Assembly (NCBI GenBank): GCA_022843945.1
Contig: JALHMR010000003.1
Location: 213,080-277,079, forward strand
DNA from: Rhodospirillaceae bacterium
GTDB taxonomy: Bacteria; Pseudomonadota; Alphaproteobacteria; CACIAM-22H2
Direction: 5' to 3'
DNA length: 64,000 nt
Shown piece by piece: positions 15,496-25,266 of the stretch (position 1 is its first letter; every line of letters starts with the position of its first letter). The notes under the pieces were generated by a model. That model was not told the origin of the DNA, made no database searches, and saw nothing but the letters and a program-made list of their open reading frames with translations. Position numbers and translations under genes: made by a program.

Positions 15496-17166
15496 CTAGC
15501 CTACGTCGCTCCCGTAGTCGCGACGTGCCGCATCTCGGGTCACATACCCCAGCCGAACGTCCCGGCGCACGGCCTCCGGCGACCGCTCCCGGGGATCGCC
15601 ATAGCCGCCACCGCCTGGCGTCTCCAGGCGAACGCGCTGCCCGCGCGCGAGCGACAAGCCGACCATCTTCGAGGCCATCGGTGGCGACCGTATTTCACCC
15701 GCTTGCGGATAAAAGAACCGGTTGAGCGCGCCGGGCTGGCCGCCGACCACCCCCGCCGGCGCAAACCTGCCGCGCTCGCCGAACAGAAACACGTCGGCCT
15801 GCTCTTCCAGCAGCTCGAGCTCGTAGATCGCCCCTAACCCGCCGCGATGGCGTCCGGCGCCACCTGAGTCCGGCCGGAGCGCCCAACGCGTGAACATGAC
15901 CGGGTACGCCGCCTCCAGGATCTCGACGGGGGGAATGGTCGCGGTCGAAATGGGCGCATTGCCGTGGTTCAGCCCGTCGCTTTCCGGATTGCCGCCAAGC
16001 CCGCCGCCAAAAAACGAGAACATCACCCAGCGCCGCCCGTCGCGCCGGTAGCCGGCCAGCGACAGCGCGTTGATCGTGCCATAGGCGCAACCGTTGACCC
16101 TCTCGGGCGCCGCGCGGGCCAGCGCCTGGAACACGACATCGATCACCCGCAGAATGGTCTCGGTGTAGCCGCCGACCGGCTTTGGCGCGCGCGCCGCCAG
16201 GATCGAAGACTCCGGGATGACGAAGCGAACTGGCTCGAGACAGCCCGCGTTGGCCGGCACCTCCCGAAACACATGCTTCAGCGCCACGTAGCAGCTGGCG
16301 ATGGCCGTGGACTTGGCGATGTTCACCGGGCCGGCGCAGGGCGGCGCGCTGCGCGAGAAGTCCATCACCATCCGATCGCCCTCGATGGTCAGATCGAGCG
16401 CGATCTTGAGCGGCTGATCGGCAATGCCGTCGTTGTCGAGGAAGTCCTCGGCTGAGTAGGTGCCGTCGGGGAGGTCGCGGATGTGAGCGCGCATGAGCCG
16501 GGCCGCCATTGCCCGCAATTCGGCCAGTGCGACCGCCACGGTCTCGGCGCCGTATTCACCGAGCAGTTCGCCCAGGCGTTTTGCGCCCAGATCGAGCGCG
16601 TTGATCTGGCCGTTGAGATCACCGTACAGGCTGGTTGGCTGGCGGGAATTGCATTTGAGGATATCGACGATGTCATTGTTGATCTGCCCGGCGCTCACCA
16701 GCTTCACCGGCGGGATATGGACACCTTCCTGGAAGCTCTCGCTGGCCACCGGGTTGTAGTTACCCGGGACATTGCCGCCGACGTCGTGCCAGTGGCCGAC
16801 CGAAGCCAGCCAGCAGAAGAGCCGGCCGTCGTGGAAATACGGGCGCACGAGCTTGAAATCCGACAGGTGGGTGCCGCCGTCATAGGGATCGTTGAAGATG
16901 AAGACGTCGCCATCCGCCAGCTCGCCGTGCGACGCCCTCTCGATCGTCGCCCGCACGGCAAACGCCATGACGCCGACGAAGATCGGCAGACCGGACTTGC
17001 CCTGAACCAGGGTGTCGCCCGTCACGGCGTCATAGAGCCCATGGGAGGCGTCGTGGGCTTCCGCGATGATCGGGTTGAACGCCGTCCGGAACAGCGTCGC
17101 GTCCATCTCGTCGGCGATCTGCTCCAGCCGGCCTTTGAGAACCGCCAGGGTGACGGGATCGATCAT
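15496..17166 (-). CDS. hyuB: Hydantoinase B/oxoprolinase-family subunit
   Basis: 556 residues. It starts MIDPVTLAVLKGRLEQIADE, the standard N-terminus of HyuB, and has the family signatures DVFIFNDPYDGGTHLSDFKL, YGDLNGQINAL and the C-terminal LETPGGGGYGDPRERSPE. It partners subunit A in ATP-dependent cyclic amide opening in the cytoplasm. It overlaps the lyase gene by 4 bp upstream and abuts subunit A downstream, consistent with 1:1 coupled synthesis of the two subunits. Confidence 0.88.
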   Translation of the reverse strand: MIDPVTLAVLKGRLEQIADEMDATLFRTAFNPIIAEAHDASHGLYDAVTGDTLVQGKSGLPIFVGVMAFAVRATIERASHGELADGDVFIFNDPYDGGTHLSDFKLVRPYFHDGRLFCWLASVGHWHDVGGNVPGNYNPVASESFQEGVHIPPVKLVSAGQINNDIVDILKCNSRQPTSLYGDLNGQINALDLGAKRLGELLGEYGAETVAVALAELRAMAARLMRAHIRDLPDGTYSAEDFLDNDGIADQPLKIALDLTIEGDRMVMDFSRSAPPCAGPVNIAKSTAIASCYVALKHVFREVPANAGCLEPVRFVIPESSILAARAPKPVGGYTETILRVIDVVFQALARAAPERVNGCAYGTINALSLAGYRRDGRRWVMFSFFGGGLGGNPESDGLNHGNAPISTATIPPVEILEAAYPVMFTRWALRPDSGGAGRHRGGLGAIYELELLEEQADVFLFGERGRFAPAGVVGGQPGALNRFFYPQAGEIRSPPMASKMVGLSLARGQRVRLETPGGGGYGDPRERSPEAVRRDVRLGYVTRDAARRDYGSDVG

Positions 17167-18032
17167 GTTCCGCTCCTGCCGTAGCGATTGCCTCGCTCGC
17201 GAAAGACCTCTGTTCCCAGCAGCCCGTTGAGGCCGGCAAAGTCGAGCATGCGATCGCGATAGGGATCGGTGGTGCCGTGCGCCTTGAGGCTGGCGAAATA
17301 GTCACGCAACCCAAACGCCAGGGCGCGCGCCGTGCCACCCGGAAAGATGACCAGCCGGTAGCCTAGCGCCTGCAGCTCCGCCGCCGAGAGCATCGGGGTC
17401 TTGCCGCCCTCGACCATATTGGCCATGACCGGGACGTGGGCGCCGAACCGCGCGGCAATCGCCGCGAGCTGCTCACGACTGCTCGGCGCCTCGACAAACA
17501 GCATGTCGGCACCCGCCTCGACATAGGCCGCCGCTCGGTCGAGCGCGGCCTCGAAACCCTCGACGGCGATCGCGTCGGTGCGGGCGATCAGCAGCATGTC
17601 GGCCGAGTGGCGGCTATCGAGCGCCGCCTTGATCTTGCCGACCATCTCGGCCTTCGGGATCAATGCCTTTTCGGAGAGATGGCCGCAGCGCTTGGGCGTG
17701 CTCTGGTCCTCCAGCTGGAGAGCCGAGGCGCCGCGCCGCTCGAATTCCCGCACGGTGCGTTGCACGTTGAGCGCATTGCCGAAGCCGGTATCGATGTCGA
17801 CGATCACCGGGATGGTGGTGCGTTCGCGGATCGCGCTCAGCGTATCGGCAACCTCGGTCATGGAGACCAGGCCGATGTCCGGCAGGGCGAAGCGCGTATA
17901 GCAGATGCTAGCCCCGGAGAGATACGCCGCCGGGAAACCGGCCTCGGCGACCAGCCTGGCTGACAAACCGTCGAAGACGCCCGGCGCCACAACGATCTCG
18001 GGTCCGGCGAGGAGCTGGCGCAGCCCGGTCAT
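17163..18032 (-). CDS. Isocitrate lyase/PEP mutase-family C-C lyase (2-methylisocitrate or dimethylmalate lyase-like)
   Basis: 289 residues, the length of PrpB-type lyases. The family signature KRCGH at 114-118 gives the catalytic Cys116; metal-binding acids are in VDIDTGFGN (D79, D81) and QLEDQ (E108, D109). The family cleaves 2-hydroxy-di- or tricarboxylates by retro-aldol to pyruvate, glyoxylate or oxaloacetate plus an acid. The gene is coupled by 4 bp overlaps to the LeuD-type hydratase subunit and to hydantoinase B. In anaerobic nicotinate breakdown a hydratase of the LeuCD type also pairs with a lyase of this family, the 2,3-dimethylmalate lyase. The natural substrate here is unproven. 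Confidence 0.85.
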   Translation of the reverse strand: MTGLRQLLAGPEIVVAPGVFDGLSARLVAEAGFPAAYLSGASICYTRFALPDIGLVSMTEVADTLSAIRERTTIPVIVDIDTGFGNALNVQRTVREFERRGASALQLEDQSTPKRCGHLSEKALIPKAEMVGKIKAALDSRHSADMLLIARTDAIAVEGFEAALDRAAAYVEAGADMLFVEAPSSREQLAAIAARFGAHVPVMANMVEGGKTPMLSAAELQALGYRLVIFPGGTARALAFGLRDYFASLKAHGTTDPYRDRMLDFAGLNGLLGTEVFRERGNRYGRSGT

Positions 18033-18541
18033 GACGTCCTCTTCTGCGTCTTGAGCTTTTTGGCGAGATGCGGGATGAGCCCGCCGTCGCTTACCATCTC
18101 GAGGAGATGAGCGGGAATCGGCTCGCAGGCATAGGTTTGGCTCCGGGTACGATTGGTGATCCGCCCGGCGACGGGATCGACTGTCAGCAGGTCGCCGGCA
18201 AGGATGCGTCCGGCATCAGGGCATTCCAAAGGTGCCAGGCCGAGATTGAGACAGTTGCGGAAGAACAGCCCGGCGAAGGACCTGGCGATCACCGCCGCGA
18301 CGCCGAGTTGCCGCAGCACCATCGCCGCCTGCTCGCGCGAGGAACCCATGCCGAAATTCTCGCCGCCGACCACGATATCGCCCAAACGCACCGACGCGGC
18401 GAAGCCCGGATCGAGAGATTCCAGGCAGTGCCCGGCCAGGGCATCGATCGGCCCTTTCATGTAAACGCCGGGCGCCAGCGCATCGGTATCGACGTTGTCG
18501 CCGAACACGAAAGCCCGTCCCGGACCCGTCTGCGGGCTCAT
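18029..18541 (-). CDS. LeuD-type small subunit of an aconitase-family hydratase
   Basis: 170 residues from the ATG at 18541, which overlaps the large-subunit stop by 4 bp; a much longer open frame upstream is a shadow of the large subunit. It shows the swivel-domain signature FGDNVDTDALAPGVYM near the N-terminus and GGENFGMGSSREQAAMVL, the substrate-binding GSSRE loop. It forms the mobile half of 3-isopropylmalate dehydratase-type enzymes. Because it lies in a catabolic importer operon with a lyase and hydantoinase, a role in leucine synthesis is unlikely; hydration of a substituted maleate or aconitate is a better guess. Confidence 0.85.
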   Translation of the reverse strand: MSPQTGPGRAFVFGDNVDTDALAPGVYMKGPIDALAGHCLESLDPGFAASVRLGDIVVGGENFGMGSSREQAAMVLRQLGVAAVIARSFAGLFFRNCLNLGLAPLECPDAGRILAGDLLTVDPVAGRITNRTRSQTYACEPIPAHLLEMVSDGGLIPHLAKKLKTQKRTS

Positions 18542-19818
18542 GCCGCCGCCTTTTCCGCCAACAGCGGACGTGGATCGGTGACGCGGCCGGTCACCGCCGA
18601 CGCTGCAACGGTGTAGGCCGAGCCGAGGTAGACCTTCGAGCCGGGATGGCCCATGCGTCCTTTGAAGTTGCGGGCGGTCGACGAGAGGCAGACCTCGCCT
18701 TCGGCGAGCACGCCGGCGCCATAGCCGGCACAGGCCCCGCAGCCCGAAGGCATCAGGATGGCGCCCGCTTCGGTCAGTACCGCCAGGGTGCCGTCCGCCG
18801 CCGCCGCGGCGGTGATACGCTGTGACGCGGGCGCGACCAGCAGGCGCGTATGGCGCGCCACCTTGCGGCCGCGCAGGATATCGGCGGCCATGCGCAGATC
18901 TTCGAGCTTGGCGCCCGTGCAGGCGCCGATGTAGCACTGGTCAATGCGCACGTCGGGATAGTCACCGACCGGCGCTGAATTCTCAGGCGTATGCGGGGCC
19001 GCGACCTGTGGCTGGAGCACGCTGGCGTCGAATTCCCACACCTTGGCATAGCTCGCATCCGCATCGCTCTGCCACGACGATGCGTCGGGCGCCGACACGC
19101 CCACGGCCGCGAGCGCCTCCACCGTTACGCGGTCCGGCGCGATGATCCCGGTCTGAGCCCCCAATTCCGCGGCCATGTTGGTAAGCACCATGCGCTCGGC
19201 CATCGGCAACGCCGCTATGGCCGATCCGGTATATTCGACGACACCGTACTTGACCGTGCCCAGCCCCAGGTTGCGGCACAAGGCCAGCATGACGTCCTTG
19301 GCCGCCAGACCCTGACCGAGGCGACCCGTCCAGCGCACCAGATGGGTCGACGGCACCTTCAGCCAGATCTCACCGGTGACCAGGACGCCACACATCTCGG
19401 TGGCGCCGATGCCGAACATGAAACAGCCCCAGGCGCCGGCGGTGGGCGAATGCGAATCCCCGCCGACCGCGAAGATGCCCGGCCGCAGATGCCCGCGCTC
19501 CGGCAGGATGACGTGGCAGATTCCCTCCATGTCGTAGAAATTATCGACGCCCTCCTCGCGCACCCACTTGCGCGTGAGGTCGAGGATCGCGGCGCTCTCG
19601 GCGTCGAAAGCCGGCACGTAGTGATCGGTGACCACGACGATGCGGCTGGGGTCCCAGGGTTTGGCGCCGAGTTGCTCCAGCATCGGCTTGTGGCGCCGCG
19701 GTCCGCTCGAATCGTGCACCATCGACAGATCGACCTTGGCGGTCACGATCTCACCTGGCCGGACAGAGTCCCGCCTGGCCGCCCGCGCAATGATCTTCTC
19801 GGCAAGCGTGTGACCCAT
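18538..19818 (-). CDS. LeuC-type large subunit of an aconitase-family hydratase
   Basis: 426 residues from ATG 19818, two bases after the livF-type stop. The three [4Fe-4S] ligands are visible: C300 in CYIGACTGAK and C360/C363 in PSGCGACAGYG. AVGGDSHSPTAGAWGCF is the conserved active-site segment. The length fits the short LeuC2/dimethylmaleate hydratase class rather than the 470-residue bacterial LeuC. The canonical substrate-loop CTNGR is CTGAK here, so the specificity probably differs from isopropylmalate. With the small subunit it should add or remove water across a di- or tricarboxylate. Confidence 0.86.
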   Translation of the reverse strand: MGHTLAEKIIARAARRDSVRPGEIVTAKVDLSMVHDSSGPRRHKPMLEQLGAKPWDPSRIVVVTDHYVPAFDAESAAILDLTRKWVREEGVDNFYDMEGICHVILPERGHLRPGIFAVGGDSHSPTAGAWGCFMFGIGATEMCGVLVTGEIWLKVPSTHLVRWTGRLGQGLAAKDVMLALCRNLGLGTVKYGVVEYTGSAIAALPMAERMVLTNMAAELGAQTGIIAPDRVTVEALAAVGVSAPDASSWQSDADASYAKVWEFDASVLQPQVAAPHTPENSAPVGDYPDVRIDQCYIGACTGAKLEDLRMAADILRGRKVARHTRLLVAPASQRITAAAAADGTLAVLTEAGAILMPSGCGACAGYGAGVLAEGEVCLSSTARNFKGRMGHPGSKVYLGSAYTVAASAVTGRVTDPRPLLAEKAAA

Positions 19819-19820
19819 GA

Positions 19821-20533
<713 letters not shown>

Positions 20534-20537
<4 letters not shown>

Positions 20538-21283
20538 CGGCTCGCTTCCACGGCCTGGGCCACCATGCGTGCCGCCGCACCATGCCCGAGATAAGCCTCA
20601 ATGACCGCGGGCGTGCGGGCGATCTCCCCCGGCGCTCCGTCGGCGATGAGCCGCCCCTGGTTGAGCACGTACACACGCTCGGCCAGGCTGGCGACCGCCT
20701 GCATGACATGCTCGATGAGGAAGACTGTCACGCCCATATCGCGGATCGCCTTCACGACGTCGATCATGGCGCCCATCTCGGTCGGGTTAAGGCCGGCCAT
20801 GACCTCGTCGAGCAGCAGCAAGCGCGGCGCGGTGGCCAGGGCACGTGCCAGTTCAAGGCGCTTGCGGCCCGCCACGGTTAAAGCCTGGGCCCGCCGATCG
20901 AGCAGCGGGCCCATGCCGACCTTCTCCGCGACCTCTCTCGCCCGCTCCAGGGCCTCCTTGCGGCCCGCCAAGTGGAGATGAGCGCCGACGGCAATGTTCT
21001 CGCAGACCGACAACCGGCCGAAGGGCTGCACCACCTGGAACGTGCGAACCAGTCCCTTGGCGCAGATGAGGTGTGGAGGAAGCCCGGTGATCTCCTCACC
21101 GGCAAACGCGACCGAACCGCTGTCCGGCGCGATGAAGCCGGAGACCATGGCAAACAGCGTCGTCTTGCCGGCCCCATTGGGTCCGACGAGCGCCACGATG
21201 CCGCCCTCAGGCACCCGAAGCGACACGTCCGCCACCGCCAGCAGACCGCCGAAGCGCTTGGTGAGGCCGCTCACCTCAAGCAT
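20534..21283 (-). CDS. livG: Branched-chain amino acid-type ABC transporter ATPase (LivG-like)
   Basis: 249 residues. Walker A is LVGPNGAGKTTLFAM and Walker B is RLLLLDEVMAGLNPTE, with LVRTFQVVQPFGRLSV typical of LivG. The ABC signature is altered to LTVAGRKRLELARAL, as is common in LivG proteins. It overlaps the LivM-like gene by 8 bp and the LivF-like gene by 4 bp. It is one of the two cytoplasmic ATPases of the importer. Confidence 0.88.
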
Positions 21284-22235
21284 TGGCGGCCCGCTCCCGG
21301 CGGCGGCTCAAGCGCCACACCAGCCCCATCAGTCCCTCGGGCAGGAAGCGGACCATGATGACCAGCAGGGCGCCATAGAAGATCAAGCTGAGGCCAGGGG
21401 CGTCCCCCACCAGCCGGCGCGCCAGCTCACCGGCCCCGTGCAGTACCGCCGAGCCCAGCAGCGGCCCGAAGACGGTACCGAGCCCGCCGATGATCGGCAC
21501 CAGCAGGATTTCCACCGACACGCCCGGCCCGTAAGCGATCCCAGGATCGATATAGAGGTAATACTGCGTGTAGAAGGCGCCGCCGAGACCCGTGAGCGCG
21601 CCGGAGATCACGATCGCCTGCAGCTTGCACATGAACGTGTCGACGCCCAGGGCGCGGGCGGCGTCTTCATTCTCGCGGATAGCCATCAGTCGCGCACCAA
21701 GACGGGAGCGCTCGAGCGCCCAACCCACGCCCAAGGACAACACCGTAAAGCCCAGCGCGACATAGTAATAGCCGAGCTTGCTCTCGAACTGGAGATTGGC
21801 GACGCCGACCTTGAGCGGCACATATAGGCCGACGCCGCCCCCGGTGAACTCCGCGGTGTTGGCCAGGATGCGCAGCACCTCGGCAAACGCCAATGTGATC
21901 AAGGCGAAGTAAGAGCCCCGCAGACCGTAGCGGAAGCTCAGAGTGCCGATCACCAGTCCGACCAGACCGCCGGCCACGGCCGCGGCGGCGAGACCCAGCC
22001 AGGGATTGAGGCCAAAGCCGATATGCAGGATCGCCGACGCATAGGCCCCGGTGCCAAAGAAGGCCGCGTGACCGAAGGAGAACTGCCCCGCATAGCCCCC
22101 AAGGACATTCCAGGCCATGCCCATTGCGGCAAAGAGCAGCACGGTGATCAGGAAACCGAGCCAGAAATCGGAACGTATGAGGTACGGCACCGCCAGCGCG
22201 ACGATCATTCCCCCGGCGATGCCCAGGCGCGCCAT
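21276..22235 (-). CDS. livM: Branched-chain amino acid-type ABC permease (LivM-like)
   Basis: 319 residues from ATG 22235, which shares one base with the LivH stop (TGATG). The much longer open frame upstream reads through livH in another frame and is ignored. Eight or more hydrophobic segments are visible. The LivM hallmarks GGYAGQFSFGHAAFFGTGAY and the EAA-like loop MAIRENEDAARALGV are present. It forms the transmembrane channel with the LivH-like subunit. Confidence 0.87.
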   Translation of the reverse strand: MARLGIAGGMIVALAVPYLIRSDFWLGFLITVLLFAAMGMAWNVLGGYAGQFSFGHAAFFGTGAYASAILHIGFGLNPWLGLAAAAVAGGLVGLVIGTLSFRYGLRGSYFALITLAFAEVLRILANTAEFTGGGVGLYVPLKVGVANLQFESKLGYYYVALGFTVLSLGVGWALERSRLGARLMAIRENEDAARALGVDTFMCKLQAIVISGALTGLGGAFYTQYYLYIDPGIAYGPGVSVEILLVPIIGGLGTVFGPLLGSAVLHGAGELARRLVGDAPGLSLIFYGALLVIMVRFLPEGLMGLVWRLSRRRERAANA

Positions 22236-23107
22236 CAACTGAGTCGGCTCCCGAACAGCCCGCTCGGGCGAAACAGCAGCGTGGCGATGAAGATGAGGAA
22301 GATGCCGATCTGCCCCAGCGATTCCCCAAGCAGCAGCCCGCAAAGCGATTCGGTGACGCCGATCAGCAGGCCGCCGATCAGCGCACCGCTGAAGCTGCCC
22401 ATGCCGCCAAGCACCACCACCGTAAACGCCACCAGCACGAAGACGTGCCCGATATGCGGCGAGACGTAGAACATCGGCAGCAGCAGGCAGGCTGCGGCAC
22501 CGAGGCAGGCGGTACCGATGCCGAAGCTCATGGCAAAGATGTGATCGACATCGATGCCCATCAGGCGCGCGCCCTGGCGCTCCTTGGCCACGGCGCGGAT
22601 CGCGCGCCCCAGATCCGTGCGCGCGATCAGGAGCCATAGAATGGCCGCCAGCGCCAGCGACGCTCCCAGCGCGATCAGTCGCGGCAGTGAGACCAGCGCC
22701 ACACCGATGTCCACCATGGCGATGGCGTAGGGCGTATCGATCGTCTGCGTGTCGGCGCTGAAGAAATAGAGAGCAAGGTTCTCGATGACGATCGACGCGC
22801 CGAGCGTCACGAGCAGGACGTTCTGGTCGCTGCCGTGACTGGCCCTGCCGATAACGCTCCACTGGAGAACATAGCCGAGCGCAAACAGCGCCGGCACCAT
22901 CACCAGGAGCGCCAGATAGGGATCGACGCCGAAGCGATGGAGAAAGAACGCACCGTAGAGCCCAACCATCAGCAGGCTGCCATGGGCGAAGTTGATGATA
23001 TGCAGCACGCCATAGATGAGCGTCAGGCCGAGCGCCACGAGCGCGTAGACCGCGCCCATGGTGAGCCCGTTGATCGCGGCTGGCAGAAGAATGACGGGAT
23101 CGAGCAT
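22235..23107 (-). CDS. livH: Branched-chain amino acid-type ABC permease (LivH-like)
   Basis: 290 residues, all-helical membrane protein. It has the LivH features INGLTMGAVYALVALGLTLI and YGVLHIINFAHGSLLMVG at the N-terminus and the cytoplasmic loop AVAKERQGARLMGIDVD. It starts 50 bp after the binding-protein gene, with a GC-rich hairpin in the gap, and couples to the LivM-like gene through a TGATG junction. Confidence 0.88.
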   Translation of the reverse strand: MLDPVILLPAAINGLTMGAVYALVALGLTLIYGVLHIINFAHGSLLMVGLYGAFFLHRFGVDPYLALLVMVPALFALGYVLQWSVIGRASHGSDQNVLLVTLGASIVIENLALYFFSADTQTIDTPYAIAMVDIGVALVSLPRLIALGASLALAAILWLLIARTDLGRAIRAVAKERQGARLMGIDVDHIFAMSFGIGTACLGAAACLLLPMFYVSPHIGHVFVLVAFTVVVLGGMGSFSGALIGGLLIGVTESLCGLLLGESLGQIGIFLIFIATLLFRPSGLFGSRLS

Positions 23108-23119
23108 GGATCAGAAGAT

Positions 23120-23145
23120 CCGGGCGAGGCCTGCGCCCCGCCCGG
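23120..23145 (-). terminator. GC-rich intercistronic hairpin after the binding-protein gene
   Basis: CCGGGCG at 23120-23126 pairs with CGCCCGG at 23139-23145, extended inwards by two more pairs after one mismatch. It lies between the binding-protein stop and the LivH start. No T-run follows, so it is more likely an mRNA-stabilising or partial-attenuation hairpin, which would let the binding protein be made in excess over the permease. Confidence 0.45.
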
Positions 23146-23157
23146 TACCGCCGCCGT

Positions 23158-24393
23158 TCAGCCCCGCCGCTCCGGCATCGGATAGACCGCGTTGCCGGAC
23201 GCAAAGGCCAGCGGGTAGATGACCTTGATGTCCTTGTCCAGCACCTGCGTGGTGACCGGCTGCGCACCCTCGTTCTGGCCGTTGACGAAGCGGGTCGGCC
23301 CATAGGGCATGACATGCTTGTCGAAGGTGCTCGAGGCGAGAGCCGCGATGATCGCCGCGCGGTCGGCTCTGCCGGCCCGCTCCAGGGCATCGGCCAGCAG
23401 ATAGACGCAGGAATAGTTCATGAAGACTTCGTAGGTGTAGAACAGATCACGCTTCTCGGTCTTCTCCTTGAGCACCAGCGCCGCCGCCTTGCGCGGATCG
23501 AACCAGTGATTGCAGTCCATCACGTAGGACGCCGCCTGGGGGAACTCCTTGACGAACTTGTAGCTGGAGGCGCCGCCGCCGAGGATCGAATAGATCGCCT
23601 TGGGCACGATGCGCTGCTGCTGCAGGGCACGGGCGAAGAGCACGTACTCGTTGTAGTAGTTCGCGGGAATCAGGAGGTCCGGCTTGCGCGCCTGGACGCG
23701 CAGCGCAATATTGGAGAAATCGCGCGTCGGATTGGCGTGCTTGATGGTTTCGAGAATCTCGAAACCGTGCTTCGGCAGCTCGCTGTTGAGCGTCGTCGCC
23801 ATGCCCGAGCCGAAAGCCGATTCCTCGTGCACGATCATCACGGTGCGGGCGGGCTTGCCTGCCCCGTCGTTGATCTTGATCAGATTCTCGATCGCCGTAT
23901 CGACTGTCTTCTTGAGTCCGGGACCGAAGCGGAAGGTGTTGGTCAGCCCGCGCGTGACGACCTGGTCAACGACGGCAACATCGACGATATGGGGAATCCC
24001 ATGGCGCGCCGCCGCCTGGGTGGTGGCCAGTGCAATGCCGCTGGCATAGGGGCCGATGATGGCGGCGACACCCGCCTCGTTGAGCTTCTCCACTTCCGCC
24101 GCACCCACGTCAGGGCGCGATTGGGCATCGGCGAGCAGCGCTTCGATCTTGGCACCGCCCATCGACTTGATGCCGCCGGCCGCGTTGATCTCCTCGATCG
24201 CCATCTGGGCCCCGACCCGCGACTGTGTCCCGGAGTAGCTGAGCGGGCCGGTCACCGGATGGAGGATGCCGACTTTGATGCTCGCTGCCTGCGCCCGAAG
24301 AACCGCAGGAAATCCGAAGCTGCTCACCGCGGCACCCGCCGCGGCGCCCGCCAGAACGTGGCGACGTGAAAGCCGGTTGCTCTTCTTGGTCAT
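23158..24393 (-). CDS. Periplasmic substrate-binding protein of a Liv-type ABC importer
   Basis: 411 residues with a twin-arginine-type signal: SRRHVLAGAAAGAAVSSFG, then cleavage near AVLRAQAAS. The mature part is a type I periplasmic binding protein, beginning IKVGILHPVTGPLSYSGTQ with AAIGPYASGIALATTQ in the hinge region. It should capture the solute and deliver it to the LivHM channel. It is the second gene of the operon, 48 bp after the GntR regulator. Relatives bind amino acids, aromatic acids or amides; the catabolic genes downstream suggest a cyclic amide or a carboxylate. Confidence 0.87.
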   Translation of the reverse strand: MTKKSNRLSRRHVLAGAAAGAAVSSFGFPAVLRAQAASIKVGILHPVTGPLSYSGTQSRVGAQMAIEEINAAGGIKSMGGAKIEALLADAQSRPDVGAAEVEKLNEAGVAAIIGPYASGIALATTQAAARHGIPHIVDVAVVDQVVTRGLTNTFRFGPGLKKTVDTAIENLIKINDGAGKPARTVMIVHEESAFGSGMATTLNSELPKHGFEILETIKHANPTRDFSNIALRVQARKPDLLIPANYYNEYVLFARALQQQRIVPKAIYSILGGGASSYKFVKEFPQAASYVMDCNHWFDPRKAAALVLKEKTEKRDLFYTYEVFMNYSCVYLLADALERAGRADRAAIIAALASSTFDKHVMPYGPTRFVNGQNEGAQPVTTQVLDKDIKVIYPLAFASGNAVYPMPERRG

Positions 24394-24441
24394 CGATCTT
24401 CTCCCCTGTTGCAGGTTCGTGTGGTTGTTTCGGTGCGATGA

Positions 24442-25266
24442 TCAATCCGCCGCCGACCAGAGCTTGGTGGCGGAGCCCTGAACCCGGGCCAACTTCATGC
24501 GGTACTGGTAACGATCGGGGCGGTAAAGGATGGCGATGTACTCGACCGGACGGCCATGCTGATCGAACACCGTGCGCGTGACGGAAAGCAGCGGCGCGCC
24601 GACGCGCAAGCCGAGGCGCGGCGCGACCCCGGCATCAGCCGGAACCGCGCCGATGGACTGATCGGCGCTGCCGATGAGAACCCCGGCACGCTCGAGAAGC
24701 TCCAGGAGTGGCTTGGCTGCCAGGTCCTTCCGTCCGTAGGTGCGGCCCAGGGCCGCCGGTACGTAGCTGGTGGTGAACGAAAGCGGCGCGCCGTCGAGTG
24801 AGCGCACCCGCACGGCGCGCTGCACCTCGGTGCCGCTGGCCACGTCCAGCGCACACGCGACCTCGTCCGAGGCGGGGACGTAGCCGAAATCGATGATGTC
24901 GACCTTGGTCTTCAGGCCCATCATCAGCAGGTTCTCGAGCAGACCGGAGATATTGGCGCTGACCGCCGGTACGGCAACACGGCTCGCCACGCTCGTGCCC
25001 TTGCCGCGGCGCCGCACGACCAGCCCTTCCGAGGCGAGCTCGTCCAGCGCCCGCTTAGCCGTGATGCGCGAGACGCCGAAGCGCTCCGTCAGCTCCTGCT
25101 CGGTTGGCACCAACTCGTTGTCGGCATAGACACCACCCAGGATCTGCTCGCGCAACAGCACGTAAATCTGATGATAGAGCGGGGTCGGCAGCCGGCTATC
25201 GACGCGCCCGGCAACGCTCCGCCGCTGGACACCGCGCGGCGTCGAACTGCTCACAACACTCGCCAT
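24442..25266 (-). CDS. GntR/HutC-family transcriptional regulator
   Basis: 274 residues from ATG 25266; an upstream extension of 34 codons lacks family similarity and runs through a likely promoter. The N-terminal GntR winged helix contains LPTPLYHQIYVLLREQILGG and FGVSRITAKRALDELASEG. The C-terminal UTRA ligand domain spans about residues 105-255 and ends RTVFDQHGRPVEYIAILYRP. UTRA domains sense small metabolites, as HutC senses urocanate. It is the first gene of the import and catabolic operon, so it probably represses the whole operon and itself until the substrate or an intermediate is present. Confidence 0.87.
   Translation of the reverse strand: MASVVSSSTPRGVQRRSVAGRVDSRLPTPLYHQIYVLLREQILGGVYADNELVPTEQELTERFGVSRITAKRALDELASEGLVVRRRGKGTSVASRVAVPAVSANISGLLENLLMMGLKTKVDIIDFGYVPASDEVACALDVASGTEVQRAVRVRSLDGAPLSFTTSYVPAALGRTYGRKDLAAKPLLELLERAGVLIGSADQSIGAVPADAGVAPRLGLRVGAPLLSVTRTVFDQHGRPVEYIAILYRPDRYQYRMKLARVQGSATKLWSAAD

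Noticed and set aside
13444..17166. HyuA/HyuB as part of creatinine degradation
   Set aside because: The isochorismatase-like protein lacks the Cys needed by N-carbamoylsarcosine amidase, and the creatininase-like gene is 33 kb away in another regulon.
18029..19818. LeuCD as leucine biosynthesis genes
   Set aside because: No leuA or leuB nearby and full coupling to importer and lyase genes.
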